Source: Sphingobium sp. DEHP117
Lineage (GTDB): Bacteria > Pseudomonadota > Alphaproteobacteria > Sphingomonadales > Sphingomonadaceae
Assembly (NCBI RefSeq): GCF_030867385.1
Contig: NZ_JAPFBJ010000002.1
Coordinates: forward strand, 659,001-723,000
Direction: 5' to 3'
DNA: 64,000 nt
The notes under the pieces were generated by a model. That model was not told the DNA's origin. It ran no database searches and saw only the letters and a list, made by a program, of their open reading frames with translations. The position numbers were made by a program, and so were the translations under genes. Positions 56,801-64,000 of this stretch are shown one piece after another; the stretch's first letter is position 1, and the number at the start of each line of letters is the position of its first letter.

Positions 56801-58345
56801 TCAGTTGCTGCCCGGGGCGGGCATCACGATGCGGGGCAGGGGTTGCCCCTCGCTCACAAGATCGAACAGGCCGCCAAGCTGCTGAAGCACGCGGAATTCG
56901 GCCAGCGTCTTTTCGGTATTGTTGGTGAGGCGCCGCGCCTTGGCGTCGAACAGGATCTGCTGGCTGTCGAGCAGATCGAACACCGAGCGGCGGCCTTCGC
57001 GGAACTGCTGTTTGTAGAGGTCCGCCACCTTCTCGGTCGCGGCGATCTCGTTTTCGATCGTCGAGATCTTCTGGCGCGCTGCCTCCAGGGCGTTGAAGTC
57101 TATGCGAATGTCCTGCTCCACCTCGCGGCGGCGGCGGTCCAGCTCATAGTCGGCCTCGCGCAGCCGCGCCGACAGGCGGTTGCGGGTGGCGATGTCGCGT
57201 CCGCCGTTGAAGAAGCTGTAGCTCACCGTCACCATCGCGCGCGCGTCGCGGTTGCGACCGGTGTCGCCCTGCACGTCGTCCTTCCAGTTGCCCTGGGCGA
57301 CGAGGCCAACGCGCGGGAAGAAGGTGCCGGTCTGGCTCGCGCGCTGTTTTTCGAGCGAGCGGCGGTCCTGCACCGCCTGCGCCATGCGCGGGTTGTGATC
57401 GTCGATCATCGCCACCGCCGCGCCGGCTGAGGTGGGCAGTGCCTTGTCGGCCGGCGGCAGGTCCACCGTCATGCCGGGCAGGCGGCGGGTGAGGCGGCGA
57501 TAGGCTTCGCGTGCCTGTTGCAGCGCACTTTTGCGGTCGAGCACTTTGGCTTTCACATTGTCGAGCCGCGCCTTGGCGCGGCTGACGTCTGCGGGGGTGG
57601 TGAGGCCCAGATCCTGCTGGATCGAGACCATGTTGAGAATTTTTTCCGTCGCCGCGATTTCCTGTTCGGCCAGCTCGACCAGCTTCTGCCGCTCAAGCAC
57701 ATTGAGATAGGCTTCGCTGATGTCGTAGGAGATCGCCTCGATCCGCTCGCGCGTGCTCCACTGCGCACTACGATAGCTGGCGCGGGCGCGGGCAATGTCG
57801 TTCGCTGTGGTGCCGAAGTCCCAGATGTTCTGGTTGACCGTTACCACGCCCTCGGTGCGGCGCAGGGTGGTGGTGTTGCCGATTGCTGGCTCGTTATATT
57901 CCTTGCCCATCGCTACCGTCATGTCGACATGCGGCAGATAACCGGACCAGGCTTCATGAACGCCATAGCGCGCATCATCCTGCCGGGCGAGCGCGATCTG
58001 GATTTCCGGGTTTTCCTTAAGCGACTGAACAATTGAACTGCGCAGGGATTCGACCGTGCCGGGGGGCGGCTCTGCCGTGGCTTCATCCTGCGAGGCGGGG
58101 AGGGCGGGGTTCTGATCCTGATCCGCGATCACGGCGGCGACCAGCGGCGCTTCACCAGTGTTGGCGGTGGCATTTGCATAGGGGTCGTGCAGTGGCGTTG
58201 CCGAGCCGCCCCACCCCGCCACAACGCTGCCATCGGGCATCGGCCCGGCCACTCTCCTGGGCGCGACGTCGTCGTCCGCAGCGTGGAGGCTCGACATCGG
58301 CAGCATCGACAGGGCGATGATGAGCAGCGAGGCGCTGTGTCGCAT
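56801..58345 (-). CDS. TolC-like outer-membrane channel of the type I secretion system
   Basis: A 514-residue outer-membrane efflux protein. It has a signal peptide (MRHSASLLIIALSMLPMSSLHA), a Pro/Asp-rich linker of about 75 residues, then two repeats of the TolC fold (first about 85-290, second about 290-500). Family traits include ARQDDARYGVHEAWSGYLPH, VTVNQNIWDFGTT, VSYSFFNGGRD and YKQQFREGRRSVFDLLDSQQ near 455. It forms the exit duct for the RTX protein with the ABC transporter and HlyD-like protein of this locus. The ATG at 58345 starts the signal peptide; a TTG at 58384 is less likely. The long linker before the barrel is unusual for TolC. Confidence 0.92.
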   Translation of the reverse strand: MRHSASLLIIALSMLPMSSLHAADDDVAPRRVAGPMPDGSVVAGWGGSATPLHDPYANATANTGEAPLVAAVIADQDQNPALPASQDEATAEPPPGTVESLRSSIVQSLKENPEIQIALARQDDARYGVHEAWSGYLPHVDMTVAMGKEYNEPAIGNTTTLRRTEGVVTVNQNIWDFGTTANDIARARASYRSAQWSTRERIEAISYDISEAYLNVLERQKLVELAEQEIAATEKILNMVSIQQDLGLTTPADVSRAKARLDNVKAKVLDRKSALQQAREAYRRLTRRLPGMTVDLPPADKALPTSAGAAVAMIDDHNPRMAQAVQDRRSLEKQRASQTGTFFPRVGLVAQGNWKDDVQGDTGRNRDARAMVTVSYSFFNGGRDIATRNRLSARLREADYELDRRRREVEQDIRIDFNALEAARQKISTIENEIAATEKVADLYKQQFREGRRSVFDLLDSQQILFDAKARRLTNNTEKTLAEFRVLQQLGGLFDLVSEGQPLPRIVMPAPGSN

Positions 58346-58450
58346 CCTCACGTCCACCCTTGGTGAGCGAAAATCCTGTGCCAACGCTGGTCTCCCTGGC
58401 CTGTCCTCATTGGTTCAGCGCCCGAAAATGACCAAACATGGTTAAAAACA

Positions 58451-58460
58451 GGTAAATACC
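58451..58460. promoter_or_regulatory. GGTAAATACC palindrome upstream of the TolC-like gene
   Basis: The sequence GGTAAATACC lies in the AT-rich 152-base gap between the PilZ and TolC-like genes, next to GGTTAAAAACA. It resembles the GGTAAACG motif found upstream of the RTX gene and in the divergent gap at 63.7 kb. It is a short motif and the call is tentative. Confidence 0.3.
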
Positions 58461-58497
58461 GTCCCGGAATGAGACAGGTCGCCGCAGCCCTCGCGCC

Positions 58498-58872
58498 TCA
58501 GTCGACGAAAAACTCGATTTCGTCGCTTTCCTTGCGGGTGCGATCGTTGGCGAGCAACGCCAGCAGCTGCTCTTCCTCAAGCGGTTCATCAAACCGGATG
58601 CCAAAGCCGTCGGGCGTAGTGCGCATGATGCGGCCGAACATTTCGGTGCCGCCTACGGTCAGGGCCACGGGTATGTCGCGCCGGTCCATCAGATAAGCGA
58701 GCTTGGGTCGGAACATCGCTCCGCCGGCGGAAAAATTGACGACGCGGCCCTGATAGCCGAGCATGCGGTCTATCATCACCAGCGTGCCGTCGATCTGGCA
58801 GCCGAAGCGCTGCGCCACGCGTGTGAAATCGCGCTTGGGCTTGCGGAAGCGGGTGAGCGGGTTGAGGTTCAT
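58498..58872 (-). CDS. PilZ domain protein of the secretion locus
   Basis: A 124-residue single PilZ domain. The arginine motif is RVAQR near residue 19 and the second motif is NFSAGG near 46, both fitting c-di-GMP binding, with GFGIRFDEPLEEEQ in the last strand. The acidic C-terminus ends ESDEIEFFVD. The ATG at 58872 is chosen: it has GGAG upstream and starts 19 bases after the MotA-like gene stop, while longer frames lack similarity. Its place between the channel genes and the TolC-like gene suggests it tells the secretion machine about c-di-GMP levels; this is inferred from position. Confidence 0.85.
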   Translation of the reverse strand: MNLNPLTRFRKPKRDFTRVAQRFGCQIDGTLVMIDRMLGYQGRVVNFSAGGAMFRPKLAYLMDRRDIPVALTVGGTEMFGRIMRTTPDGFGIRFDEPLEEEQLLALLANDRTRKESDEIEFFVD

Positions 58873-58891
58873 GGGCGTGCTCCGTTCCGTC

Positions 58892-60574
58892 TCAGTCCAG
58901 ATTGCCGTTGGTGCCGGTGGCGCGCGCGCCGCCGTCCTGTGGCTCCGGGGCAGAGCGCACGGCTTCCTCGGTTTCCTGCAGCGCATCGAGCCGATGCTTC
59001 AGCACCTCCATCTCCAGCCGCGCGCCGTGCATGCCGGGCAACAGATGTGAGGCACCGCCCTCGGTGGCTTCGTCCTCGATCCGCAGGCGCTCCATCAGCA
59101 CGGCCAGGCGCGCATTATTCGCCTCGGCCTGCGCAGACAGTCGCGCGATCAGCGCCGCATCCTGCTTGTGCGCGCGCTCGATCCGGCCCAAAGACCCGCC
59201 GAAGGTGCGCTCCACCTTGCGCACGAGGCGCCGCTGGCCCGCCAGCATCCGGCGCACTTCGCCACGCAGGCGTCGCCGTTCGCGCGCCGCGTCGATCGAG
59301 GCCTCGCCGCGCACCAAAACCCCCGCGAGCCGCGACAACAAGCCGCCGCCTTCGCCCTCGCGCCGGTAATAGGAAACGCCTTGGCCCGTCCCATCTTTCG
59401 CCAGCAGTTCCGCCTGCAGCGTGGTCATCCGGTCCATCTGCGCGTGAAGCCGCGTGCCGGAGAGCGCGTTGTTCTGTTCCACCATCTGCCGCATCTCGGC
59501 AAGCGCGTGGGTGATAGTCTCCCGGTCGCGCTGCGCTTCGTTGATGAGGCCATTGAACTGCGCCACCATCAAGGTCTGGTTCCTCGCCAGCTCCGCCACG
59601 CAATCCGATATCGGCTGGAGGAGCGGAGAAGGATCGGTCAGTCTTTCGGTTGATCGGCCGAGGCTCGCCACCGCGCCGGTCATCTCGGTGACCGCGGCCC
59701 GCGTCTCTTGCTGCGCCAGGGCGCTGTCGAGCACGGTTTCGCGCAGGTCGCGCAGATGCTTGCCGCCCAGCTCCAGCGCGCGGATGACATTGCCCAGTTC
59801 CACCGTCTCGCGCTGTGCGCTCTCGCTCTGCGGCGCTTCGAGGGCGGAGACGTTGGCGAGCCAGTGCTCGAACTCGTTGCGCAGCGTCTTCATCGCGCTG
59901 GTCATGAACCGTTCGAGCGCGCCCAGCACCATCGATGTCATCAGGCCGAACAGCGAGGATGAGAAGCCGACAGACATGCCGTTCAGCGGCGCCTTCATGC
60001 CTTCGATCATCTTGCCGAAGGCGTCTGTGCCGCCCTTGCCGCTCATGTCCATGCTGCCGATGAGGTCGCTTACCGAATGCACGGTTTTCATCAGGCCCAT
60101 GAACGCGCCCAAAAGGCCCAGGAAAACCATCAGGCCAGAGAAGTACATGAGGGTCGATTTGCGGTCGTTGATGCGCATGTCGACATCGTGCAGGATCATC
60201 TGCACCGTGGCGTTGGAGATCTGGAAATTCTCCTGCTTGCTCATTTCCTCGGCGATGAGATTATAGCCGTGGCCGAGCAGCTCCGGCTCCTGAAAAATGA
60301 TTGCCGGATGCTTGTAGGGGTCGAGCGGGCGGCGTTCGCGCGCGCCGAAGTCCACCTGCAACGCCTTGAGCGCCACCACTTCGTTCTTGAGCGCGAGGAC
60401 ATGGCGGAAAGCGATCGATGCGGCGATGCCGAACAGGCCGAATATGGTGAGGTTGAGCGCGGCCTTCGCCATGATGCCGGCGATCACGAACTCATGCGCA
60501 TAGATGCCGAGACCCGCGAGAATCACCATGATCGCGGTCATCTTGAGCAGATCGGAACGGATTTTCTTTTCCAT
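58892..60574 (-). CDS. MotA/TolQ/ExbB-like proton channel protein with long C-terminal tail (SiiB-like role)
   Basis: A 560-residue inner-membrane protein. Four hydrophobic helices are visible (about 11-30, 37-57, 141-165 and 199-221). The third and fourth form the MotA/TolQ core: SGLMVFLGLLGAFMGLMKTV and APLNGMSVGFSSSLFGLMTS. After residue 222 comes a tail of about 340 mostly helical, charged residues, probably a cytoplasmic coiled coil. Such proteins form a proton-driven ring around a MotB/TolR-like partner, encoded directly upstream with four bases between. Association with a giant type I substrate parallels SiiB of Salmonella SPI-4. The tail length also recalls ZorA of Zorya defence, but no Zorya effectors are near. 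Confidence 0.85.
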   Translation of the reverse strand: MEKKIRSDLLKMTAIMVILAGLGIYAHEFVIAGIMAKAALNLTIFGLFGIAASIAFRHVLALKNEVVALKALQVDFGARERRPLDPYKHPAIIFQEPELLGHGYNLIAEEMSKQENFQISNATVQMILHDVDMRINDRKSTLMYFSGLMVFLGLLGAFMGLMKTVHSVSDLIGSMDMSGKGGTDAFGKMIEGMKAPLNGMSVGFSSSLFGLMTSMVLGALERFMTSAMKTLRNEFEHWLANVSALEAPQSESAQRETVELGNVIRALELGGKHLRDLRETVLDSALAQQETRAAVTEMTGAVASLGRSTERLTDPSPLLQPISDCVAELARNQTLMVAQFNGLINEAQRDRETITHALAEMRQMVEQNNALSGTRLHAQMDRMTTLQAELLAKDGTGQGVSYYRREGEGGGLLSRLAGVLVRGEASIDAARERRRLRGEVRRMLAGQRRLVRKVERTFGGSLGRIERAHKQDAALIARLSAQAEANNARLAVLMERLRIEDEATEGGASHLLPGMHGARLEMEVLKHRLDALQETEEAVRSAPEPQDGGARATGTNGNLD

Positions 60575-60577
60575 GGC

Positions 60578-61315
60578 TTATGGCTTCAATACCACGCGCA
60601 CATTGTGCCCGTCTTTGGATCCAGGGTCGGTGACGCGGATCTGGGTTGAAATGTTTGCAGGGCTTATGCCTGCGCGGATGAGGATGTTGCGGGTCATTGC
60701 CGCGCGATAGAAGCCGATACGTTGTGCTTCGGAAATCGAATTGTCCTGCGGGGCGAGTGACCAGATCTCGTATTTCATCCCGGGTTTGACGCGGGCGCTC
60801 AGGAAGGCGACCACGGCTTTCTCATTGTCGTCGGAATAGCGCACGGCCAGCGGCTCGAAATCGACCCGCAGCAGCATATCGGCGGTCTTGAGCTCTACGC
60901 CCTTGGTCTCGTCCGCGTTCTCCAGCGCCTTGACCTTCAGCTTCATCGTGTCCGGCGTGGCGCGGGTACGGACGGTGAGCTTGTCCGTGCTGTCGACGAT
61001 CGTCTCGGACTTGAGGATCGAACCGAGCTCGGCGATAGACGTGCCGGTTTCCGCATCGCGCGGAGAGTGGATGGGGTTCAGCTGCTGCCCCGGTGCGCCG
61101 CCTGCCTTCTGGGATTTCGCGTTGGCTTCTTCGTCAGCCAGCTGGTGCTGCGCCGCATAGGCCTTTTTGAACTGCTCCATCGCGCGCTGCGAGAGCACCA
61201 TCACGGCCGAGCTCATGATGACAAGCAGAAAGGTCACGACCATTATGACGGTCGTGAGCACGTCCACGAACGCCGGCCAATGGTTGACTTCGCCGTCGGA
61301 AGATGCGCCGGCCAC
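60578..61315 (-). CDS. MotB/OmpA-like partner of the proton channel (SiiA-like role)
   Basis: A 245-residue protein with a single N-terminal membrane helix (about 15-40). The helix begins WPAFVDVLTTVIMVVTFLLV, where Asp18 sits at the position of the proton-carrying Asp of MotB. A charged linker (about 45-90) follows, then a periplasmic domain with OmpA/MotB-like features near the C-terminus (AQRIGFYRAAMTRNILIRAG, ISTQIRV). This is the expected stator partner of the MotA/TolQ-like protein encoded directly downstream. In Salmonella SPI-4 the matching pair SiiA/SiiB uses proton flow to control the giant adhesin; the role here is inferred by analogy. Confidence 0.83.
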   Translation of the reverse strand: MAGASSDGEVNHWPAFVDVLTTVIMVVTFLLVIMSSAVMVLSQRAMEQFKKAYAAQHQLADEEANAKSQKAGGAPGQQLNPIHSPRDAETGTSIAELGSILKSETIVDSTDKLTVRTRATPDTMKLKVKALENADETKGVELKTADMLLRVDFEPLAVRYSDDNEKAVVAFLSARVKPGMKYEIWSLAPQDNSISEAQRIGFYRAAMTRNILIRAGISPANISTQIRVTDPGSKDGHNVRVVLKP

Positions 61316-61335
61316 CTGCTCTGACTCCTGTACTC

Positions 61336-61355
61336 ATGGCCGTGCGGACGGCCAT
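61336..61355. repeat. Perfect hairpin between ABC transporter and MotB-like genes
   Basis: ATGGCCGT and ACGGCCAT flank a GCGG loop, in the 114-base gap between the ABC transporter stop and the MotB-like start. There is no T-run, so it may be an mRNA-processing or attenuating structure rather than a simple terminator. Confidence 0.45.
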
Positions 61356-61429
61356 CTGCCCATCTTGGTGAACCCGGCTTAAACCAATTCCCCTAACCAA
61401 CTCCTAACGGGGCCGGGAATGCGCCGGTT

Positions 61430-63667
61430 TTAGGCCGCCTTCTGCTGTTGCTGCCCGCGCAGCAGCGCCAGCACCTCGTGCTTGGGCTTGTCGGCAAAGA
61501 TCCGCCCTTCCTCCAGCCAGAGCACGCGGTCGACCAGATCGAGCAGGGCCATGCGGTGGGTGGCGACGATAACGGTCTTGTCCGCGGCCGCGTGGCGCAG
61601 GCCGTTGATCACCGCCTGCTCGGAGTCGATGTCCATATTGGCGGTCGGCTCGTCGAACAGCAGCACGGCGGGGTCGCGTACCATCGCGCGGGCAATCAGC
61701 ACCGATTGCCGCTGCCCGCCGGAAAGATGCGCGCCGCGCGGGCCAACCTTGCGGGTATAGCCCTCGACACTGCGGTCGATGAACTTGTCCAGCCCGGCCG
61801 CGCGGATCGCCCGTTCCACCACCTCCGGGTCCGGCTCCTCCATGCCCAGCAGGATATTGTCCCAGATCGAGCTGTTGAACAGCACGGCGTCCTGCCCGGA
61901 ATAGGCGATGCTCTTGCGCAGATGCGCGGCGGCGAACTGGTCCATCGCGTGGCCATCCACGCTGATCGCGCCTTCGCTGGGGCTCAACATGCCCGAAAGG
62001 ATCTGGAGCAGGGTAGACTTGCCCGAGCCGGAGCGGCCGATGAGCGCGATCTTCTCGCCCGGCTGGATGTCGAGCGAGACACCGCGCAGACTCTGCTCGG
62101 CCGCACCCTCATAGGTATAGCTCACCTGGCGCAGGCGGATGTCTCCACCGATCTCGCTACGGCGGATCGAAGGGTCAGACACATCGCGCTCCGGCTCCAT
62201 TGCCAGCAGGTCCGCCAGCCCGGCGAATTGCGAGAGGCTCTGATAGCCCTTTGAAATGATGGCGATCGCGCTGGAAACCGGCACCATCGCCCGTCCGGCC
62301 AGCATCGTTGCTGCCACCAGCGCACCGGTCGTCATCACTCCGGCCTTGATCTGGAACACGCCGATGATGACCACCATCACGGTCACGAGCTGCACCAGGA
62401 AGGTGGAAACCGCGCCGGGCAGGTCGTTCCACTTGCGCGCATTGCGCCCGGCCATGCCGATATGGTCGGAAACGATATCCCACTGTCGCAGGAAACGCCC
62501 TTCGGCCTGATTGGCCTTGATCGTGGTCAGCCCCTCGGCGACATCGACGACCAGATTGTTGCGCGCCTGCATCAGCTTGGTCGCGCGCTTGGCCGACAGC
62601 TTGCTGGCATAGGCCGCGACCGCGCCGACGAACAGCATCGCTGCCGCGCCGATGAGCGGGGCCGAGGCCGTCAGCCCGGCGATCATGCCGATCAGCACCA
62701 CGAAGGCGAAGAAGAAGGGCACATCGACGAGGAACGTCACCAGCATCTGCGGCACCAGCATCGCCAGCCCCTCGACATCGCGCAGCGCGGTCATCAGGCT
62801 GCCGACATTGTTGTCGCGCTTGCCCAGCCGCCCGTGCAAAAAGCTCGTCATCGCGCGATGCTGCACCGCCTGGCCCACGCGCACCGCGACCGAGTCGACG
62901 AAGGCCGAGCGGGCATGACGAAACAGGAATTCGAACACCAGCACCATCGCTATGCCTGCGGAAAGCGCCCAGAGCGATTCGATGGCGAGGTTGGGCACCA
63001 CGCGGTCATAGATCGCACGCATATAGAGCGGGATTGCCAGCGCCGTGAGGTTCATGAAGGCGGCGGCGGCGAGCATCTGTACCAGTCGCTTGCGCTCGGA
63101 CAGGAAAACACCCAGCGCCCACAACCGAGGGTTGCGGCGCACGAAATCGCGTTCCTCGTCAAAGCCCAGTCCGTTTTCCGGGTCGACATGGCCGCACACG
63201 AGAATGTCGCCAAAGGCGAGGGCGCCCAATGCCGCGCGCGGCACCTGCTTTTCCCCTTCGGCATCGAGCACCAGCGCCGTCTTGCGATCGGGCAGCGCCA
63301 GCACGATCACCGCGCCGCCGTCGATCAGCGGCATCAGGCAGGGAAGGTCGGCGCCGGAGAGGCGGCCGAGCGGGACCCGTTCCCACCGCGCTTCCAGCCC
63401 GGCGCGGGCGAGCGCGATCTGCGCGAATCGGGGGTCCATGTCGCCATCGCCCGTCGGCAGGGCGGCGGTGAGCAGATCCTTGTCGGTCGGCTTGCCGCAC
63501 TGGCGACTGAGGACTTCGAGCGCGGCCACCGTCGACAACGGAGAGAGCAATCCTGCCCATTCCGAATGCTCGTCCTTCCCGTTTTTCAGGGCTTTGCGTG
63601 CCACCTTGCCGGCCAGCCGTTGCGTCAGGCTGGGCCGGTCGATGATGTATAACTGCTCGATGTCCAT
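61430..63667 (-). CDS. Type I secretion ABC transporter (permease/ATPase)
   Basis: A 745-residue inner-membrane exporter. Residues about 1-150 resemble the C39 peptidase-like domain of these transporters, but no Cys stands where the protease Cys would be (EWAGLLSPLSTVAALEVLSR), so it probably only binds substrate. Six hydrophobic helices follow (about 200-450). The ATPase has Walker A LIGRSGSGKSTLL near 547, signature LSGGQRQSVLIARAM near 645, Walker B LLFDEPTANMD and the switch His in VATHRMALLD. It energises export of the RTX protein through the HlyD-like and TolC-like partners. GGGAG lies seven bases before the ATG. It is divergent from the HlyD-like gene. Confidence 0.94.
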   Translation of the reverse strand: MDIEQLYIIDRPSLTQRLAGKVARKALKNGKDEHSEWAGLLSPLSTVAALEVLSRQCGKPTDKDLLTAALPTGDGDMDPRFAQIALARAGLEARWERVPLGRLSGADLPCLMPLIDGGAVIVLALPDRKTALVLDAEGEKQVPRAALGALAFGDILVCGHVDPENGLGFDEERDFVRRNPRLWALGVFLSERKRLVQMLAAAAFMNLTALAIPLYMRAIYDRVVPNLAIESLWALSAGIAMVLVFEFLFRHARSAFVDSVAVRVGQAVQHRAMTSFLHGRLGKRDNNVGSLMTALRDVEGLAMLVPQMLVTFLVDVPFFFAFVVLIGMIAGLTASAPLIGAAAMLFVGAVAAYASKLSAKRATKLMQARNNLVVDVAEGLTTIKANQAEGRFLRQWDIVSDHIGMAGRNARKWNDLPGAVSTFLVQLVTVMVVIIGVFQIKAGVMTTGALVAATMLAGRAMVPVSSAIAIISKGYQSLSQFAGLADLLAMEPERDVSDPSIRRSEIGGDIRLRQVSYTYEGAAEQSLRGVSLDIQPGEKIALIGRSGSGKSTLLQILSGMLSPSEGAISVDGHAMDQFAAAHLRKSIAYSGQDAVLFNSSIWDNILLGMEEPDPEVVERAIRAAGLDKFIDRSVEGYTRKVGPRGAHLSGGQRQSVLIARAMVRDPAVLLFDEPTANMDIDSEQAVINGLRHAAADKTVIVATHRMALLDLVDRVLWLEEGRIFADKPKHEVLALLRGQQQQKAA

Positions 63668-63761
63668 GCGGACTCCCGTGGAATTTGGTAAACGGATTAA
63701 ACATTTTTAAGGATAATGATTGGTAAACGCGGATCAGATTTCTTTGAGGGACTGACCGGAC
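63668..63761. promoter_or_regulatory. Divergent regulatory region with two TTGGTAAACG repeats
   Basis: This AT-rich 94-base gap drives the ABC transporter (minus) and the HlyD-like gene (plus). TTGGTAAACG occurs twice as a direct repeat, 63685-63694 and 63720-63729, each followed by GGAT or CGGAT, 35 bases apart. Between them lies TTAA-6-TTAA (63697-63710). The same GGTAAACG core occurs upstream of the RTX gene. The repeats could be a shared operator. Confidence 0.5.
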
Positions 63762-64000
63762 ATGCGCTTTGCCGCCATGAGAGACCGCCTGATTCGCGCA
63801 CTGGGGGGTGCCAGCCTGTTCGAGGGCGTATCAAGCCAGGAAATGGCCGCCGCTTTTGCCGGCAAGGTGAAGCTGGAAACCACCTCGATCGCGGGCATTA
63901 CCCCCTGGAGCGCACGCATGCGCACGGACGGGCAGGCCAGCATGCTCAAACTGTTCGGCGGCGTGCTGCTGCTGTTCCTCCTCTGGGCCAGCGTTTTCCA
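63762..64000 (+). CDS. HlyD-like membrane-fusion protein, N-terminal part only
   Basis: The visible 79 codons encode a ~55-residue cytoplasmic N-terminus (MRFAAMRDRLIRALGGASLF, with SIAGITPWSARMRTDG) and one hydrophobic helix (LKLFGGVLLLFLLWASVF) at the window end. This topology is that of membrane-fusion proteins of type I secretion, the one component otherwise missing from the locus, and the gene is divergent from the ABC transporter. Identification rests on topology and context because the periplasmic hairpin and lipoyl regions lie beyond the window. ATG 63762 is given, with GAGGG upstream; ATG 63777 is an alternative. Confidence 0.65.
   Translation, partial: MRFAAMRDRLIRALGGASLFEGVSSQEMAAAFAGKVKLETTSIAGITPWSARMRTDGQASMLKLFGGVLLLFLLWASVF

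Noticed and set aside
56801..58345. TolC-like gene as a general multidrug efflux channel
   Set aside because: No RND or other efflux pump genes are nearby, while all type I secretion partners are.
58892..61315. Zorya anti-phage system (ZorA/ZorB-like pair with long tail)
   Set aside because: The neighbours are type I secretion components and a giant RTX gene; no ZorC, ZorD or ZorE-type gene is next to the pair.
63697..63710. CtrA site (TTAA-N7-TTAA) in the divergent gap
   Set aside because: The spacing is six, not seven, and the flanks do not match; it could be chance in an AT-rich gap.

Overview
The window looks like a chromosomal segment of a high-GC alphaproteobacterium, most probably a sphingomonad (Sphingomonadales). 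This rests on gene content and order (nadD-rsfS-rlmH-EnvC-like-S41 peptidase; smc-dsbA-dsbA-dciA next to mutY; metX-metW), on GC of roughly 65-70% in the coding parts, and on dispersed intergenic repeats of types I associate with these bacteria. No species assignment is possible from sequence reading alone.

The first 36 kb is mostly housekeeping. It holds PEP carboxylase (cut by the window start), a small outer-membrane barrel, a cyclophilin-type isomerase, MgtE, a DUF1489 protein and the block dsbB-coq7-hypothetical. Next come the S41 peptidase, EnvC-like activator and rlmH, then a lower-GC PhyH-like dioxygenase gene inserted on the opposite strand, followed by rsfS and nadD. Then dxs, a Zur-like Fur protein, gshA, rsmE, ubiA, a brnTA toxin-antitoxin remnant, smc, two DsbA-like proteins, dciA, mutY, nudC and a PmbA-type protease. 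After that come metX/metW, a double-PilZ protein, hisC, tRNA-Leu(UAG), a FadL-type porin and ispG. Isoprenoid (dxs, ispG) and ubiquinone (ubiA, coq7) genes are both present but not clustered.

The last 28 kb is one accessory locus. A single minus-strand gene of about 20 kb encodes a 6,644-residue RTX-repeat protein. Upstream of it, on the same strand, lie a TolC-like outer-membrane factor, a PilZ protein, a MotA/TolQ-like channel with a very long tail, a MotB/OmpA-like partner and a type I secretion ABC transporter. A divergent gene with the start of a HlyD-like membrane-fusion protein runs off the window end. This gene set matches, role for role, the Salmonella SPI-4 siiABCDEF system (giant adhesin, type I secretion, MotAB-like proton channel). 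Here the passenger is an RTX protein and a likely c-di-GMP sensor is added. Downstream of the giant gene is a LuxR/FixJ-type regulator whose receiver domain has lost its phosphorylation residues.

Other points of note are a brnT toxin gene broken by one in-frame amber codon beside an intact antitoxin, and two palindromic intergenic elements that share a core but have unrelated, self-complementary arms. There is also a RIME-like mosaic repeat with another short repeat inside it. A GGTAAACG motif recurs in the regulatory gaps of the secretion locus.
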